Assembly: GCF_003149105.1 (NCBI RefSeq)
Contig: NZ_QGDS01000002.1
Location: 1-64,000 of the forward strand
Length of the DNA: 64,000 bases
DNA from: Faecalicatena contorta
Lineage (GTDB): Bacteria > Bacillota > Clostridia > Lachnospirales > Lachnospiraceae
Direction of reading: 5' to 3'
Positions 7,501 through 16,321 of this stretch are shown here, one piece after another. Each line of letters opens with the position of its first letter. Position 1 is the stretch's first letter. The notes beneath the pieces were generated by a model. It worked only from the letters and a program-made list of their open reading frames with translations, did not search any database and was not told the origin of the DNA. The position numbers and the translations under genes were made by a program.

Positions 7501-9616
7501 ATTATTTAGAGTATACCATGTATTTTCGTTATTCAACGGCCACTGGTTTCAGGACGTGAAGAAAAATATATCTTATTCACGGGAGTCCTGGAGAGGAAAT
7601 GACTCCGTAGGTGATTTTGAATTTGCATGTTATAGTTATTTTACAACCCAGCAGGCGGTACTTGAAACCTGCCAGACGGTCCGGGAACTGGCGGGTGAGA
7701 CCGAATCTGCATTAGCTTATGCTGTTAAAACGGGAAACTTACATGCGGTTGAAAGCTATACAAGTTATGCACAGCTATACAAAGCTTTAAAAGGTACCAC
7801 AAAAGCCTATGGCAGTTTTGAGGATGACAATTTCAGCGAGGAGAATCATCTTGAGGGCATCAGGATGGATCAGATGGCCCAGTGCTGCTATTATATTCTC
7901 CGGGCACTTTCTGCAGCGATATATTTAGACTACAATACGGCTTATGATCTGACAGTAAAAGCCACATCCTTAATGCCCTACATTACCGGGTTTTATCTGA
8001 CTGCAATACATAACTTTCTGCATTCCCTGGCTATTTGCAAGCGCCTGGAGTATCATGACTGCGGCAGAGAGGAACAAATAAGCCTCCGTGCGATGCTGGA
8101 GGCAAACCAGGAGTGGCTTGGGGAAAGAGCGGCAGATGCGCCGGTGAATTTTTTACACCTTCACAGTGCCATTAAGGCTGAAATAGCTGCATTAGACGGC
8201 AGAGGTGACAAGCTGGCTTCACTCTATGAAAAAGCAATCCGTGAAGCAGAGACGAGCAACAGACCATATCATTATGCTATGCTTTGTGAACTGGCGGCAC
8301 GGCGTTTTCTAAAACTGGATGCCCCCAAGACAGCGGCTAACTTTTTGCGTGAGGCGTATTCGGCATATCTTTCCTGGGAAGCGGACGGAAAAACGGAGCA
8401 GCTCTGGAAGGACAGCAGTGGCCTGCTTTCCGTGAATTATACAAGTAAAAAGGGTTTTTACAGGAATCCGGGTACTGCCTATGTCTCAGGAACAAGCAGT
8501 GCTGTAAACAGAACAACGATAGATTTCAATGCATTGATTACCACCTCCCAGGCAATTTCCGGTGAGATAGAACTGGAAGCTATTTTAGATAAACTAATGA
8601 ACATTTTGCATGAGATTTCAGGCGCACAGTATATTTACTATCTTACAAAAGACGGGAAAGACGGCTATGTTATCCGGGCAGAGGGGAGTTCAGAGTATAA
8701 GGAAGAAAGTTCTGTAAAGGTGCCTGCTGCAAATTCGGGCTGTATCTCTTTGGGGATTTTGTATTATGTAGACAGAACGAAGGAAACGATTGTGCTGAAT
8801 AATGCGCTGACCTCTGATATTTTTATGTCGGATGAGCACATTCTCGCATATGGTTCTAAATCTATTTTATGTATGCCGATTATTCACCGGGGAGACTTAA
8901 AGGGGATTCTTTATTTGGAAAACAGATTGATTGAGGGAGTTTTTGATGAGAAACGTCTGGAAGCGCTGAAAGTTATTGGTTCTCAGCTTGCGATTTCTCT
9001 TGAAAATGCTTATCTTTACAGCAATCTGCAATTTCTGGTTGATGACAGGACGAAGGAGCTGAGAGAAGAAATCAAGATCCGCCAAGGGGCGGAGGAGCGG
9101 CTTGCACACATGGCAAACCATGATACACTTACGGGTCTGCCGAACCGGCGGATGTTTCAGAATCATTTGGAATTTTCTATAAAGGCAGCAAATTATGAAA
9201 AAGGAGTCATTGCTGTTTTATTTGTTGATCTGGATGGTTTTAAATCCATAAATGACCTGTATGGGCACGATGCAGGAGATATTGTTCTGATTTTTACGGC
9301 CCGCAGGCTTGTTAACACCGTCAGGGGCTGCGATATGGTTTCCAGGCTGGGAGGCGATGAGTTTGTTCTGGTGATTGAAAATGCTGAGAGCAGAGAGCAA
9401 GTCGAAGCATTATGCGGGCAGTTAATTGATGCGGTGAAAAACCCTATTAAAATTGATGAAGCCGGGACGGAGGTATCTGTTACGTCAAGCATAGGCATCA
9501 GTATTTCCGGGTCTGACGGAAACACCGCTGAGGAATTGATTAACAATTCGGACAAGGCAATGTATGCGGCAAAAAATAATGGTAAGAACCAGTATGCATT
9601 TTACTCAGAATTATGA
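4577..9616 (+). CDS. Ser/Thr protein kinase - AAA ATPase - GAF - GGDEF fusion protein
   Basis: A 1679-residue cytoplasmic signalling protein. The kinase domain (about 8-275) has VILK (K37), HKDLNPFN (127-134), DFG (148-150) and an APE-like SPEQ segment. An AAA_16/STAND-like ATPase starts at YGRERELE (301), with Walker A GHSGVGKTS (329-337) and Walker B LVIFLDD (about 453-459). A long helical, TPR-like region follows, then a GAF domain (about 1316-1480) and a GGDEF domain (about 1515-1679). The GGDEF domain has an intact RLGGDEF signature and an RGCD inhibitory site five residues before it, indicating c-di-GMP synthesis with product inhibition. The start at 4577 follows GGGGTGGGAG. The kinase-ATPase-GAF core usually ends in a histidine kinase; here a diguanylate cyclase replaces it. 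Confidence 0.9.
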   Translation: MEDSSGQYKIQECLCSSRSSIIYKAVDSQTGDIVILKTMSDKALNSKGLARLKNEYVLLSKLKSNFVPQIVDFIKIDEDFFLASKYIRGIALSQYIKTHEITIREFLLLARDIVKGLSDIHRAGIIHKDLNPFNILYDDQTGRVAIMDFGLSAEFSFEKPLMIDVAASEGTLYYISPEQTGRMNRAIDFRTDFYSLGVTFFEILCGTRPFKSESPAELIYDHVARVPVSAREVNSKVPDTISKMIAKLMAKMPEDRYMSTEGILFDLGQCITTYNIYGEIPDFELGVGDYSDRIEIPHKLYGRERELETLREAYGSISQNGRCAVFISGHSGVGKTSLVGEFQKSIVQSGGTLLSGKYEQYQRNMPHHVLFQIVRNFCDFILSESEERIAEWKVCISDALGEDAFLFTDKVERLALLIGKMQPRPELSFLETGTRFKAAIHRLLAAVASLEHPLVIFLDDIQLVSSGGMDILEESIQNENIRGLMLICCYRDNEVDSNHPVTLSLNKLVNQEANVHCITLFGINQEAVAKMLAETLHSSIESVTGLARVVYNKTLGNPFYMKQFLMICHMNGLIRFSRSKRVWVWEKENINACPAEDNVVDFIIRNMDQFSEEAIELLSFGACNGRSFSVGLLAKLSGKKSKKISEILGRPIFLEVIYPVQGDGLQMENICFQFSHDRFQQAFYTILSERNRSRIHYMLAKYYSGSESGDSGASEKRFLVANHYSKAFGMIDSPMEKKHIAQILLKAARAACLLSTYEIALGYLEQIIGHLNEMESAGDDFGFSVYAAYHLVLCSLSRYEDADRVYPLLEKLADSPIDLTDNCCLQAVGLSNRGEYGKAFMLGVELLEKLGVSFPKEMLYETIKSEVETYYTECEKMNFLGKVDKIEAVDKKESAISKILNRISAGGFFLNPLYSAWAIVTSARRSLIYGYTPEGVMLYANLTLVLVPFKNDYKLSYAIADKARRLAEKAGYKNELFRVYHVFSLFNGHWFQDVKKNISYSRESWRGNDSVGDFEFACYSYFTTQQAVLETCQTVRELAGETESALAYAVKTGNLHAVESYTSYAQLYKALKGTTKAYGSFEDDNFSEENHLEGIRMDQMAQCCYYILRALSAAIYLDYNTAYDLTVKATSLMPYITGFYLTAIHNFLHSLAICKRLEYHDCGREEQISLRAMLEANQEWLGERAADAPVNFLHLHSAIKAEIAALDGRGDKLASLYEKAIREAETSNRPYHYAMLCELAARRFLKLDAPKTAANFLREAYSAYLSWEADGKTEQLWKDSSGLLSVNYTSKKGFYRNPGTAYVSGTSSAVNRTTIDFNALITTSQAISGEIELEAILDKLMNILHEISGAQYIYYLTKDGKDGYVIRAEGSSEYKEESSVKVPAANSGCISLGILYYVDRTKETIVLNNALTSDIFMSDEHILAYGSKSILCMPIIHRGDLKGILYLENRLIEGVFDEKRLEALKVIGSQLAISLENAYLYSNLQFLVDDRTKELREEIKIRQGAEERLAHMANHDTLTGLPNRRMFQNHLEFSIKAANYEKGVIAVLFVDLDGFKSINDLYGHDAGDIVLIFTARRLVNTVRGCDMVSRLGGDEFVLVIENAESREQVEALCGQLIDAVKNPIKIDEAGTEVSVTSSIGISISGSDGNTAEELINNSDKAMYAAKNNGKNQYAFYSEL

Positions 9617-10542
9617 CCGTACCTGGCGGGGCTCTGTTTTATCATATCCTTTGCCGGAGTAAGGACGTTCTGCATATCCATGGGCAAGGGCGCGGAAAAA
9701 GCAATATACTCTCCGCTCACAGGGTGGCAAAAGGCCAGGCGGCAGCAGTGAAGCGCCTGCCTCCGAATGTACTCCATGTCCGGATTATAAAGATAGTCAC
9801 CAATTAATGGGAAGCCAAGATATTTCATATGAATGCGTATCTGATGGGTACGGCCTGTCTCTAATTGAAGAGAAACAAGGCTGTGCCCATTCTGTTCTTT
9901 TATGACACGGTAATGGGTGACTGCAGATTCACCGTTTTCAAAATCCACCATACGCTCAATGATGGAGCCTGGTTTTCGGGACAAAGGTGCGTGAATAGTA
10001 CCCTGGGCAGGGGTGACACTGCCGCGTACAAGTGCCAAATACTCCCGGGAAACCTCATGGTGTACTGCCATAGAAGACAGGATATTGGAGCTAAGCATGT
10101 GCTTTGCAACCACAGTCAGTCCCGAGGTGTCCCGGTCCAGGCGGTTAGTGCAGCGGAAGACAAAGGCTTTTCCCTGAGTCTGAAAATACCATGCCAGCCC
10201 GTTTGCCAGGGTGTTTGTATAATTGTTCATGGAAGGGTGGGTGGGCATACCGGCAGGTTTGTTAATGACAAGGATATCTTCATCCTCGTACACAATATCC
10301 AGAGGAATAGATATGGGCGGGATATGTTCAGAAGATTCCGTTTCCTGAATATGTACCGTCAGGACATCCCCGGCAGCCAGTCTTTGTTTTAAATAACGGG
10401 GGCTGCCATTTACAAGAATACTGTCCGGCATCTTTTTTAATTCAGTGAGATTCTGCCGTGAGTAGCGGTGTCTTCTCAAATATTGCTCTATACGCAGGTT
10501 CTCCTGCTCTTTTTTTACTTCATAAGTTAAAATTCTGTTCAT
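9601..10542 (-). CDS. RluA-family RNA pseudouridine synthase
   Basis: A 313-residue enzyme isomerising uridine in rRNA (or tRNA). An N-terminal S4-like RNA-binding segment (YLRRHRYSRQNLTELKK) is followed by the catalytic domain. The catalytic motif RLDRDTSG carries the nucleophilic Asp, and ETGRTHQIRIH and INKPAGMPTHPS are further family motifs. Its stop codon overlaps the 3' end of the GGDEF-fusion gene by 16 bases in convergent orientation. It is typical of the RluD/YlyB-like group in Firmicutes; the exact target base is not predictable. Confidence 0.92.
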   Translation of the reverse strand: MNRILTYEVKKEQENLRIEQYLRRHRYSRQNLTELKKMPDSILVNGSPRYLKQRLAAGDVLTVHIQETESSEHIPPISIPLDIVYEDEDILVINKPAGMPTHPSMNNYTNTLANGLAWYFQTQGKAFVFRCTNRLDRDTSGLTVVAKHMLSSNILSSMAVHHEVSREYLALVRGSVTPAQGTIHAPLSRKPGSIIERMVDFENGESAVTHYRVIKEQNGHSLVSLQLETGRTHQIRIHMKYLGFPLIGDYLYNPDMEYIRRQALHCCRLAFCHPVSGEYIAFSAPLPMDMQNVLTPAKDMIKQSPARYGHNSE

Positions 10543-10725
10543 GTGGTTACCTCAATGTCTTAAGTACTTACATAGTATACTTCTTTCCCCGGGAAGGTTC
10601 AAGCGAAAAGAATTTGCATAAAAAAAGAGAAAATATTGTAAAGACGGGAGTGCTTCCTGTATAATAAAGACGTTATGATTCTTTAAGGGTTGTACATCAG
10701 GAGTAAAAAGAAAGGTACATGGAGT

Positions 10726-12876
10726 ATGAATATTAATCAAAAGTTGACTGAAGAACTGGAAGTAAAACTATGGCAGGTAGATGCCGCAGTGAAGTTAATT
10801 GATGAGGGGAATACAATTCCTTTTATCTCACGTTACAGAAAGGAGATAACAGGGTCTTTGAATGATGAACAGCTGCGGAAGCTGTACGAAAGGCTGACAT
10901 ATCTCCGTAATCTGGAGGAGAAAAAGGAACAGGTATTATCGGGAATAGAGGAACAGGGAAAGCTGACAGAGGAATTAAAAGCGCAGATTCTGGCAGCTGA
11001 AACACTTGTTGTTGTGGAAGATTTATACCGTCCTTACCGTCCCAAACGGAGGACACGTGCTACCATAGCGAAGGAAAAGGGGCTGGAGCCTCTGGCTGCG
11101 TTAATTACCTTACAGCAGACAAAGGAACCACTGGAAAAGGAAGCGGAAAAATATCTGTCGGAAGAAAAAGGTGTCAACTCCATAGAGGAGGCGATTGCCG
11201 GAGCAAAAGACATTATAGCGGAATCCATTTCTGATGAGGCGGATTACAGGAGCTGGATCCGTAAGATGACCACTCAGAAGGGGAAACTGATTTCCAAGGC
11301 GAAGGAGCCGGAGGAGGAGTCCGTTTATGAGATGTACTATGAATTTGAGGAGCCTATTGTAAAGCTGGCAGGGCACCGGATACTTGCACTGAACCGGGGG
11401 GAGAAGGAAAAGATTCTGACGGTGAAGATAGAAGCTCCGGAAGAGGAAATTATCCGCTATCTGGAAAAAAAGACTATCTTCCAGGAAAATCCATATACCT
11501 CACCGGTACTGAAGGAGACTGCAGAGGACAGCTACAAACGTCTGATTGCACCGGCTATTGAGAGGGAAATCAGAAATGAACTGACTGAGAGAGCGGAAGA
11601 TGGAGCAATTGAGGTATTTGGCAAGAACCTGCACCAGCTTTTGATGCAGCCTCCTATTACGGGACAGGTGGTGTTGGGATGGGACCCTGCTTTCCGTACC
11701 GGCTGTAAGCTGGCTGTTGTGGATGCCACAGGAAAAGTTCTGGGTACGACAGTGATTTATCCCACTGCGCCGACTACACCACAAAAGATAAAAGCATCAA
11801 AAGATCTTTTGAAAAAGATCATTACAAAGTATAATATTACTCTGATTTCACTGGGAAATGGAACAGCGTCCAGAGAGTCGGAACAAATTATAGTGGAGCT
11901 TTTGAAGGAAATCCCTGAGAAGGTACAGTATGTAATTGTAAACGAGGCAGGCGCATCTGTCTATTCTGCAAGTAAGCTTGCTACAGAGGAATTCCCTAAA
12001 TTTGATGTGGGACAAAGGAGCGCGGCTTCTATCGCAAGACGTCTTCAGGATCCTCTGGCAGAGTTGGTTAAAATTGATCCGAAATCCATTGGGGTCGGGC
12101 AATACCAGCACGATATGAATCAGAAGAAGTTAGGTGAATCATTAAATGGTGTGGTGGAGGATTGTGTAAATAAAGTAGGCGTGGACCTGAATACGGCATC
12201 TGCACCTCTGCTCTCCAATATTTCGGGAATTACGGGAACAATTGCAAAGAATATTGTAACATACAGGGAAGAAAACGGGAGGTTCACAAATAGAAAAGAG
12301 CTGCTGAAGGTTGCAAAACTGGGGCCTAAAGCCTATGAGCAGTGTGCAGGTTTTATGCGGATTATGGATGGTAAGAATCCTTTGGATGCTACGGGAGTGC
12401 ATCCTGAATCTTATGATGCGGCAGAGAAATTGCTGGAGAAGCAGGGATTTGGGCCGGAAGATATTACCAGGGGGAACCTGACAGGGTTGTCACTGACAAT
12501 CAAGGATTATAAAAGGCTGGCAGAAGAACTGGGGATTGGCGAGATAACCTTGAGGGATATTGTAAAAGAGCTGGAAAAACCGGCCCGTGACCCCCGTGAT
12601 GAAATGCCAAAGCCTATTCTGCGCACAGATGTGCTGGATATGAAGGATTTGAAGGAGGGCATGATTCTGAAAGGGACGGTGCGCAATGTCATTGACTTTG
12701 GTGTATTTGTAGATATTGGAGTTCATCAGGACGGATTAGTGCATATCTCACAGATTACGGACCGGTATATCAAACATCCGCTGGAAGCTGTCAGTGTGGG
12801 AGATGTTGTAGATATCAAAGTGATGAGTGTAGATTTGAAAAAGAAAAGAATCCAGCTTACTATGAGAGGGATTTAA
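10726..12876 (+). CDS. tex: Tex family RNA-binding transcription accessory protein
   Basis: A 716-residue Tex protein. Features in order are an N-terminal helical region with PFISRYRKE, a YqgF/RNase H-like domain with GWDPAFRTGCKLAVVD, helix-hairpin-helix motifs (NISGITGTIAKNIV) and a C-terminal S1 domain (LKEGMILKGTVRNVIDFGVF). The start at 10726 gives the canonical MNINQKL opening; an in-frame TTG 12 codons earlier has poor context. Tex binds RNA and acts in transcription or ribosome-related processes. It is followed by an intrinsic terminator. Confidence 0.95.
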   Translation: MNINQKLTEELEVKLWQVDAAVKLIDEGNTIPFISRYRKEITGSLNDEQLRKLYERLTYLRNLEEKKEQVLSGIEEQGKLTEELKAQILAAETLVVVEDLYRPYRPKRRTRATIAKEKGLEPLAALITLQQTKEPLEKEAEKYLSEEKGVNSIEEAIAGAKDIIAESISDEADYRSWIRKMTTQKGKLISKAKEPEEESVYEMYYEFEEPIVKLAGHRILALNRGEKEKILTVKIEAPEEEIIRYLEKKTIFQENPYTSPVLKETAEDSYKRLIAPAIEREIRNELTERAEDGAIEVFGKNLHQLLMQPPITGQVVLGWDPAFRTGCKLAVVDATGKVLGTTVIYPTAPTTPQKIKASKDLLKKIITKYNITLISLGNGTASRESEQIIVELLKEIPEKVQYVIVNEAGASVYSASKLATEEFPKFDVGQRSAASIARRLQDPLAELVKIDPKSIGVGQYQHDMNQKKLGESLNGVVEDCVNKVGVDLNTASAPLLSNISGITGTIAKNIVTYREENGRFTNRKELLKVAKLGPKAYEQCAGFMRIMDGKNPLDATGVHPESYDAAEKLLEKQGFGPEDITRGNLTGLSLTIKDYKRLAEELGIGEITLRDIVKELEKPARDPRDEMPKPILRTDVLDMKDLKEGMILKGTVRNVIDFGVFVDIGVHQDGLVHISQITDRYIKHPLEAVSVGDVVDIKVMSVDLKKKRIQLTMRGI

Positions 12877-12885
12877 AAATGAGAG

Positions 12886-12931
12886 AACAGGGAGTGTACA
12901 GAGCATTGATTGTCTGTATGCTCCCTGTTTT
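12886..12931 (+). terminator. Intrinsic terminator after tex
   Basis: AACAGGGAG (12886-12894) pairs with CTCCCTGTT (12921-12929), then TTCT. Confidence 0.75.
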
Positions 12932-12934
12932 CTA

Positions 12935-13032
12935 CTACATAGAAACCCTCCGGGGATGCGCACTACGCACATAATAAAAATGGCCGCTAAAGCGATCTCG
13001 CCCCGCCACGAGAGCCTGGCTTGCCAGACTCT
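12935..13032. repeat. Dispersed intergenic element, copy A
   Basis: A 45-bp core at 12950-12994 (starting CCGGGGATGCGCACTACGCA and ending GGCCGCTAAAGCG) is identical to 57249-57293, 44 kb away. After it both copies share GCGAGAG/ACGAGAG and a CTGGC..GCCAGACT hairpin. The element sits between tex and bioY and does not encode a protein. Confidence 0.85.
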
Positions 13033-13035
13033 TTA

Positions 13036-13596
13036 TTATGAAAGACGCAGGACGGCTGCCCTGAGTTTTGGTCCGAGAAGTGCAGCGATTATAATTTTAA
13101 TCAAATCTCCTGCAAGGTAGGGGATGACACCTACGCTAAACGCAGCTATAAAAGTCAAATTCATCTGCCGGGCCAGCCAAAGGGTTCCCAGTAAATAACA
13201 AACGGCAGCGCCCGCCGCCATACCTATGACGGAAAAAGATAGTTTCCCGGGGAAAGATTCTATGAAAAAGCCTGCAATCAGTGCCATAAAGATAAAGCCT
13301 ATCAGATAGCCGCCTGTAGGACCGGCAAGTTTTCCCAGTCCCCCGGAGAAGGAGGAGAAAACCGGAAGGCCCACGGCTCCCAGCAGTAAATAGATGATAT
13401 AGCTTATGGTGCCAAATTTCATACCCAACACGAATGCAGCCAGATAGATGGCGAGATTCGTAAAGGTAATAGGGACAGGGCTCATGGGCAGGGGAATGGA
13501 AAGCGGACCTAAAATACATATAACTGCGGTCATAACTCCCGTTAAAGTCAGGTGTTTTACTGAAATAGAGGGAGTGTTTGAGGATGGGATTTTCAT
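13036..13596 (-). CDS. bioY: BioY, biotin-specific S component of ECF transporter
   Basis: A 186-residue integral membrane protein with six predicted helices that captures biotin and pairs with shared EcfA/A'/T energy modules (not in this window). BioY hallmarks include PLPMSPVPITFTNLAIYLAAF, the GLPVFSSFSGGLGKLAGPTGGYL loop and the late GVIPYLAGDLIK helix. A BirA-like operator lies about 70 bases upstream, supporting biotin-dependent repression. No biotin synthesis genes are adjacent, so this locus is for salvage. Confidence 0.95.
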   Translation of the reverse strand: MKIPSSNTPSISVKHLTLTGVMTAVICILGPLSIPLPMSPVPITFTNLAIYLAAFVLGMKFGTISYIIYLLLGAVGLPVFSSFSGGLGKLAGPTGGYLIGFIFMALIAGFFIESFPGKLSFSVIGMAAGAAVCYLLGTLWLARQMNLTFIAAFSVGVIPYLAGDLIKIIIAALLGPKLRAAVLRLS

Positions 13597-13662
13597 AGTA
13601 GCCTCCTTTTATTTATAACGTTTTTGTTTTATCTTGTGTCAGTATAAAAGGAATAAGAAGAT

Positions 13663-13693
13663 TTGTCAACCTAATATTTTTTAAGGTTAACAA
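13663..13693 (-). promoter_or_regulatory. BirA-type operator upstream of bioY
   Basis: The inverted repeat TTGTCAACC (13663-13671) and GGTTAACAA (13685-13693), with 13 bases between, closely matches the biotin repressor consensus TTGTAAACC/GGTTTACAA. It lies in the bioY promoter region, so biotin-BirA would repress bioY. Confidence 0.8.
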
Positions 13694-13790
13694 TACTCTT
13701 TGTATCAGTAACAATTTAGGTTGGTGATTTTAGTGTGATTAAAGTTTTCGAACTATAGGTAATAAAACCTTTAAAGTCAAAGTTATTTTA

Positions 13791-13819
13791 TTGAAAAGAA
13801 TGGAATTTTGTGGTAGAAT
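13791..13819 (+). promoter_or_regulatory. Predicted sigma-A promoter of chemoreceptor gene
   Basis: TTGAAA (13791-13796), 17 bp, TAGAAT (13814-13819). This places the transcript start after the upstream in-frame ATG at 13791 and so supports the 13851 start. Confidence 0.65.
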
Positions 13820-13850
13820 AAACACATTATTTAAGAAGGAGCCTTTGATT

Positions 13851-16007
13851 ATGCGAAAGAGAAAAAAGGAAAAAGAAAAAGTGCAGCGGAGAAGCGGAAA
13901 AGGATTCCGGACTATCTCCTCTAAGATTCTGACATTTATTGGTGGGACTATGCTCCTTTCATTTGTGATTCTGCTTTTGATTATCACCAGAATTACATCT
14001 GATTCTGTGACGAAGCTCAGAGACGATGAACTGGCTGCCCAGTCCGAGGCGGCGGCCAATGACATTAACAGTTACTTTGTACCCTATTTTGAGGCTGCAA
14101 GTGTCATTGCAAAAAATAGTGCAGTAGAGGCTCTTGTTACCGAAGCTACCGGGGATAAAAAAATGGCCCAGGTGTCCAGCCTTAAGCAGGTGGTTGATAC
14201 TCTGTACAACATTCAGTCTACGGGCAGTGAATCTGTCATGTCCATTGTTGTTGCAGACGTTGACACCAGCCAGTTCGTAGCGAATGACGGGTCATTTTCT
14301 GCTGCAGACTGGATCATCACCAGCCGGCCATGGTTTCAGCAGCTTGAGGCAGCAGGAGAGCCAATCATGTCAGCACCTTATTTAGATGTTATCACGAATA
14401 AACAGGTAGTCGGTATTTCGGCTCCTATATTTCAGAAAGGCACCACACAAATCATTGGAGCTGTGAATATAGATTTGGCATTGGATGACCTTGGGAAGAT
14501 GGCAAGTTCTTATAAGCTGGGAGAGACAGGGCGCTTTTTGCTGGCATCCGAAAATGGACAGATAATCTATCACCCAAATGCTGACCTTATCAATAAGAAT
14601 GTTGAGGAGGCAGGCTTTTCTGAGAATCTCAAACAGGCATTGTTATCTGGCAAAACGGGAAACATTTCGTATAAGGTTGATGGAGAGCAGACTCATGGCT
14701 GTGTTTCAGCCGTTGGAACTACGGGGTGGACACTGACTACCGGTATGCCGGATAAAGAATACAATCAATCATACACTGCAGTTAGAAATACGACACTGAT
14801 TATTTTTGTTATTGTATTTCTTATTGTAACGATTGTAGTTCTGCTTCTGTCAAGACAGATTGTAACACCGATTAAAAGGCTCACGGATACGGCAAATTTG
14901 ATTGCAGATGGCGATTTGAATGTTACCGTAGATGTAAAGTCCGCAGATGAGACCGGACGTATGGGAGAATCACTGAACCGTACGGTTGTCCAGCTGCGCA
15001 GATACATAGCATACATAAAAGAGATTACAAGTACGCTGGAAAATATGGCTCAGGGAGATATGCGCATTCGTTTGCAGGAGGACTATGTGGGTGAGTTTGC
15101 GTCTATCCGGACAGCTTTTGGTGCTATTTCTGCTTCTTTAAATCATGCCCTGCATCTTATTAATGATACTGCAGAGCAGGTAAGTGTAGGGGCAGATCAG
15201 GTTTCAAATGGAGCACAGGCACTGGCAGCAGGCTCTTCCGAGCAGGCCGCATCTATTGAAGAGCTCAGCGCTTCTGTCACAACCATTGCGGAACAGGCTG
15301 AGGAGAATTCGGGGAACGTCAGAACTGCCACTGAATTTGTTGTAAAGACAAGTATGGATGTTGCTGCCGGAAATGAACATATGACACAGCTTACGGAAGC
15401 GATGAGTGAGATTGGTTCTGCTTCTGATGAAATTGCAAATATTACAAAGGTGATTGAGGATATTGCCTTCCAGACCAATATATTAGCTTTGAATGCAGCC
15501 ATTGAGGCAGCACGTGCAGGAGATGCCGGAAAAGGTTTTGCTGTTGTTGCAGATGAGGTACGCAGTCTTGCTGCCAAGTCAGCTGAAGCTGCGAAACAAA
15601 CAGCAGATTTGATTCATCATTCAGTGGTCACAGTATCAAAAGGTACTCAGATTACAACTGAAACAGCAAAAATATTACAGCAAGTGGAATTAAGTACTTT
15701 AAGAGTGACAGAGAGCTTTACAAAGATTGAAGCGGCATCAGAGGAACAGGCTACTGCAATCGAACAGGTAAAACTGGGACTGGCTCAAGTGTCTTCTGTG
15801 GTACAGACCAACGCGGCTACTGCGGAAGAAAACTCTGCAACGAGTGAGGAAATGTCGGCTCAGGCAACCACACTGCGCGAAGAAGTTGGAAAGTTTAAGT
15901 TGGAAGCAGCAAAAAGCGGCGATTTTTCAGTGATTTCCCATGAAAGTGAAGAGTCTGAAACAGAAGAATTCACATCAGATACCTCTTTTGATTTTGGTAA
16001 GTACTAG
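13851..16007 (+). CDS. Methyl-accepting chemotaxis protein (dCache sensor)
   Basis: A 718-residue chemoreceptor. A basic N-terminus and TM1 (about 28-48) lead to a ~270-residue extracellular dCache-type sensor ([12 protein letters not shown]...SAPYLD, INIDLAL). TM2 ([17 protein letters not shown]), a HAMP domain and a long cytoplasmic coiled coil follow. The coiled coil has the conserved tip [20 protein letters not shown], where CheA/CheW dock. The acidic Glu-rich tail is not a recognised CheR tether. The start at 13851 follows AGAAGGAG with good spacing. It is a single-gene unit with its own promoter and terminator. The ligand is unknown; dCache sensors commonly bind amino acids or organic acids. 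Confidence 0.93.
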   Translation: MRKRKKEKEKVQRRSGKGFRTISSKILTFIGGTMLLSFVILLLIITRITSDSVTKLRDDELAAQSEAAANDINSYFVPYFEAASVIAKNSAVEALVTEATGDKKMAQVSSLKQVVDTLYNIQSTGSESVMSIVVADVDTSQFVANDGSFSAADWIITSRPWFQQLEAAGEPIMSAPYLDVITNKQVVGISAPIFQKGTTQIIGAVNIDLALDDLGKMASSYKLGETGRFLLASENGQIIYHPNADLINKNVEEAGFSENLKQALLSGKTGNISYKVDGEQTHGCVSAVGTTGWTLTTGMPDKEYNQSYTAVRNTTLIIFVIVFLIVTIVVLLLSRQIVTPIKRLTDTANLIADGDLNVTVDVKSADETGRMGESLNRTVVQLRRYIAYIKEITSTLENMAQGDMRIRLQEDYVGEFASIRTAFGAISASLNHALHLINDTAEQVSVGADQVSNGAQALAAGSSEQAASIEELSASVTTIAEQAEENSGNVRTATEFVVKTSMDVAAGNEHMTQLTEAMSEIGSASDEIANITKVIEDIAFQTNILALNAAIEAARAGDAGKGFAVVADEVRSLAAKSAEAAKQTADLIHHSVVTVSKGTQITTETAKILQQVELSTLRVTESFTKIEAASEEQATAIEQVKLGLAQVSSVVQTNAATAEENSATSEEMSAQATTLREEVGKFKLEAAKSGDFSVISHESEESETEEFTSDTSFDFGKY

Positions 16008-16044
16008 AAGGCTCATTTAACAGGATTTAAATAGAAACAAGTAT

Positions 16045-16088
16045 AAATAGCAGGAGATGTTTAGAGATAAACACTTCCTGCTATTTTT
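16045..16088 (+). terminator. Intrinsic terminator after chemoreceptor
   Basis: AAATAGCAGGAGATGTTTA pairs imperfectly with TAAACACTTCCTGCTATTT, followed by T residues. Confidence 0.8.
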
Positions 16089-16089
16089 A

Positions 16090-16132
16090 TATAGTAGGAA
16101 ACTGTATTCCCTGTTATTTATATATAAACTCT
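16090..16132. repeat. Dispersed intergenic element, short copy
   Basis: TAGGAAACTGTATTCCCTGT with flanking TATATA is a relative of the GGAAACTGCATTTCC module seen at 63.92 kb and elsewhere. Confidence 0.5.
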
Positions 16133-16211
16133 TTGTTCTTTTCATCTTGAAGAAGGAGAACTTGTCTTCTGGGGTCTTGGAATAACAGGAAAATAAAAGT
16201 TATAAAAAGTA

Positions 16212-16260
16212 TTGACAGTAAAGAAGATTAGTGATAGTATACCTACTAATCCTATAGGAG
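16212..16260 (+). promoter_or_regulatory. Promoter and possible operator of organosulfur operon
   Basis: TTGACA (16212-16217), 17 bp, TAGTAT (16235-16240). The bases immediately after, CCTACTAATCCTATAGGAG, contain a CCTATAGG palindrome at the predicted transcript start. A CymR-like Rrf2 regulator is encoded at 24407-24853 and could bind here; this link is inference. Confidence 0.6.
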
Positions 16261-16321
16261 AGATATGCTTTGGAAAAATGAATACGAAAAAATACAGGAG
16301 TGAGCTGGGATAGGGGTGTGT

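Noticed and set aside
9865..10392. Plus-strand frame opposite the RluA gene
   Set aside because: No family features; the RluA catalytic motifs are on the minus strand.
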